Positions 38,143 through 38,244 of a DNA stretch of 38,244 nt are shown piece by piece (the first letter of the stretch is position 1; each line of letters opens with the position of its first letter). The DNA lies in NCBI GenBank assembly GCA_012032745.1, contig JAAUQQ010000004.1, positions 1 to 38,244 on the forward strand. The letters run 5' to 3'. The position numbers were made by a program, and so were the translations under genes. The notes below the pieces were generated by a model. It was given only the letters and a program-made list of their open reading frames with translations, searched no databases and was not told the origin of the DNA. The DNA comes from Synechococcales cyanobacterium RM1_1_8 (GTDB taxonomy: Bacteria; Cyanobacteriota; Cyanobacteriia; PCC-9006; JAAUQQ01).

Positions 38143-38244
38143 ATGCCGGAAACCTGTATTGCCCCCACCCAATGCTCACCCGCCGAGTTGGCAAGACAAC
38201 TCAATAACCTCTCCAGCGGCTGTTTGCACGTTCGAGGGGCTGGC
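38143..38244 (+). CDS. second PATAN-like regulator, 5' part only
   Basis: The first 34 codons (MPETCIAPTQCSPAELARQL then NNLSSGCLHVRGAG) run off the window. The pattern SPAELARQLNNLSSGCLHV resembles the start of PATAN/DUF4388 domains. AAGGA lies about 10 bases upstream. Following another PATAN gene, this suggests a pix/pil-type chemotaxis cluster continuing beyond the window. Confidence 0.5.
   Translation, partial: MPETCIAPTQCSPAELARQLNNLSSGCLHVRGAG

Overview
The window is chromosomal DNA from a cyanobacterium. The octamer GCGATCGC (HIP1) recurs in coding and non-coding DNA, the rrn operon has the order 16S-tRNA-Ile-tRNA-Ala-23S-5S, and several families are cyanobacterial in style: an SLH/OprB porin, a PATAN-REC regulator and a lumenal-type pentapeptide protein. 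I do not assign a genus.

Layout. (1) 35-5362, minus strand: a purine/urate module made of an FAD urate hydroxylase (HpxO type), 5-hydroxyisourate hydrolase, an SLH/OprB porin and an NCS2 purine permease. Together they could carry purine across both membranes and oxidise urate. (2) 5363-13546: a repeat-rich gap, then minus-strand single genes: a small SMR/EamA-like membrane protein, an IS1 relic (plus strand), cobO, a Rieske ferredoxin, a MerR regulator, a TPR protein, MutS2 with a Pro-rich insertion in its ATPase domain, and a VOC protein. (3) 13867-20160: a pentapeptide-repeat protein converging on a complete minus-strand rRNA operon with terminator, box A and a candidate promoter. (4) 20304-23746: nadC, then on the minus strand an ECF sigma factor, an RskA-like anti-sigma factor and a fasciclin lipoprotein, an arrangement that recalls mycobacterial SigK/RskA/MPT70-83. 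(5) 23882-30360: accessory DNA with a HSDR_N-type nuclease-like protein, three tiny ORFs (one with a nonsense codon), IS200/IS605-like ends without an obvious tnpB, argS, a decayed vapBC pair, an ISKra4-type transposase fragment, an AT-rich orphan secreted coiled-coil gene, a truncated Uma2 (DUF820) gene and a 130-bp MITE with TTA target duplications. (6) 30360-38244: envelope and signalling genes: a frameshifted GT2 glycosyltransferase, a GT-C membrane mannosyltransferase-like protein, a DUF547 lipoprotein, a frameshifted SLH protein, a SRPBCC protein, a PATAN-REC regulator whose two domains lie in different frames across a C7 tract, and the start of a second PATAN-like gene.

Two themes stand out. 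One is the compact urate oxidation/transport module with its own outer-membrane porin. The other is the number of single-base frame changes (VapC, GT2, SLH, PATAN-REC), mostly in homopolymers or short repeats. These could be base-calling errors, recent pseudogenes or switchable tracts, and the sequence alone cannot decide between them.
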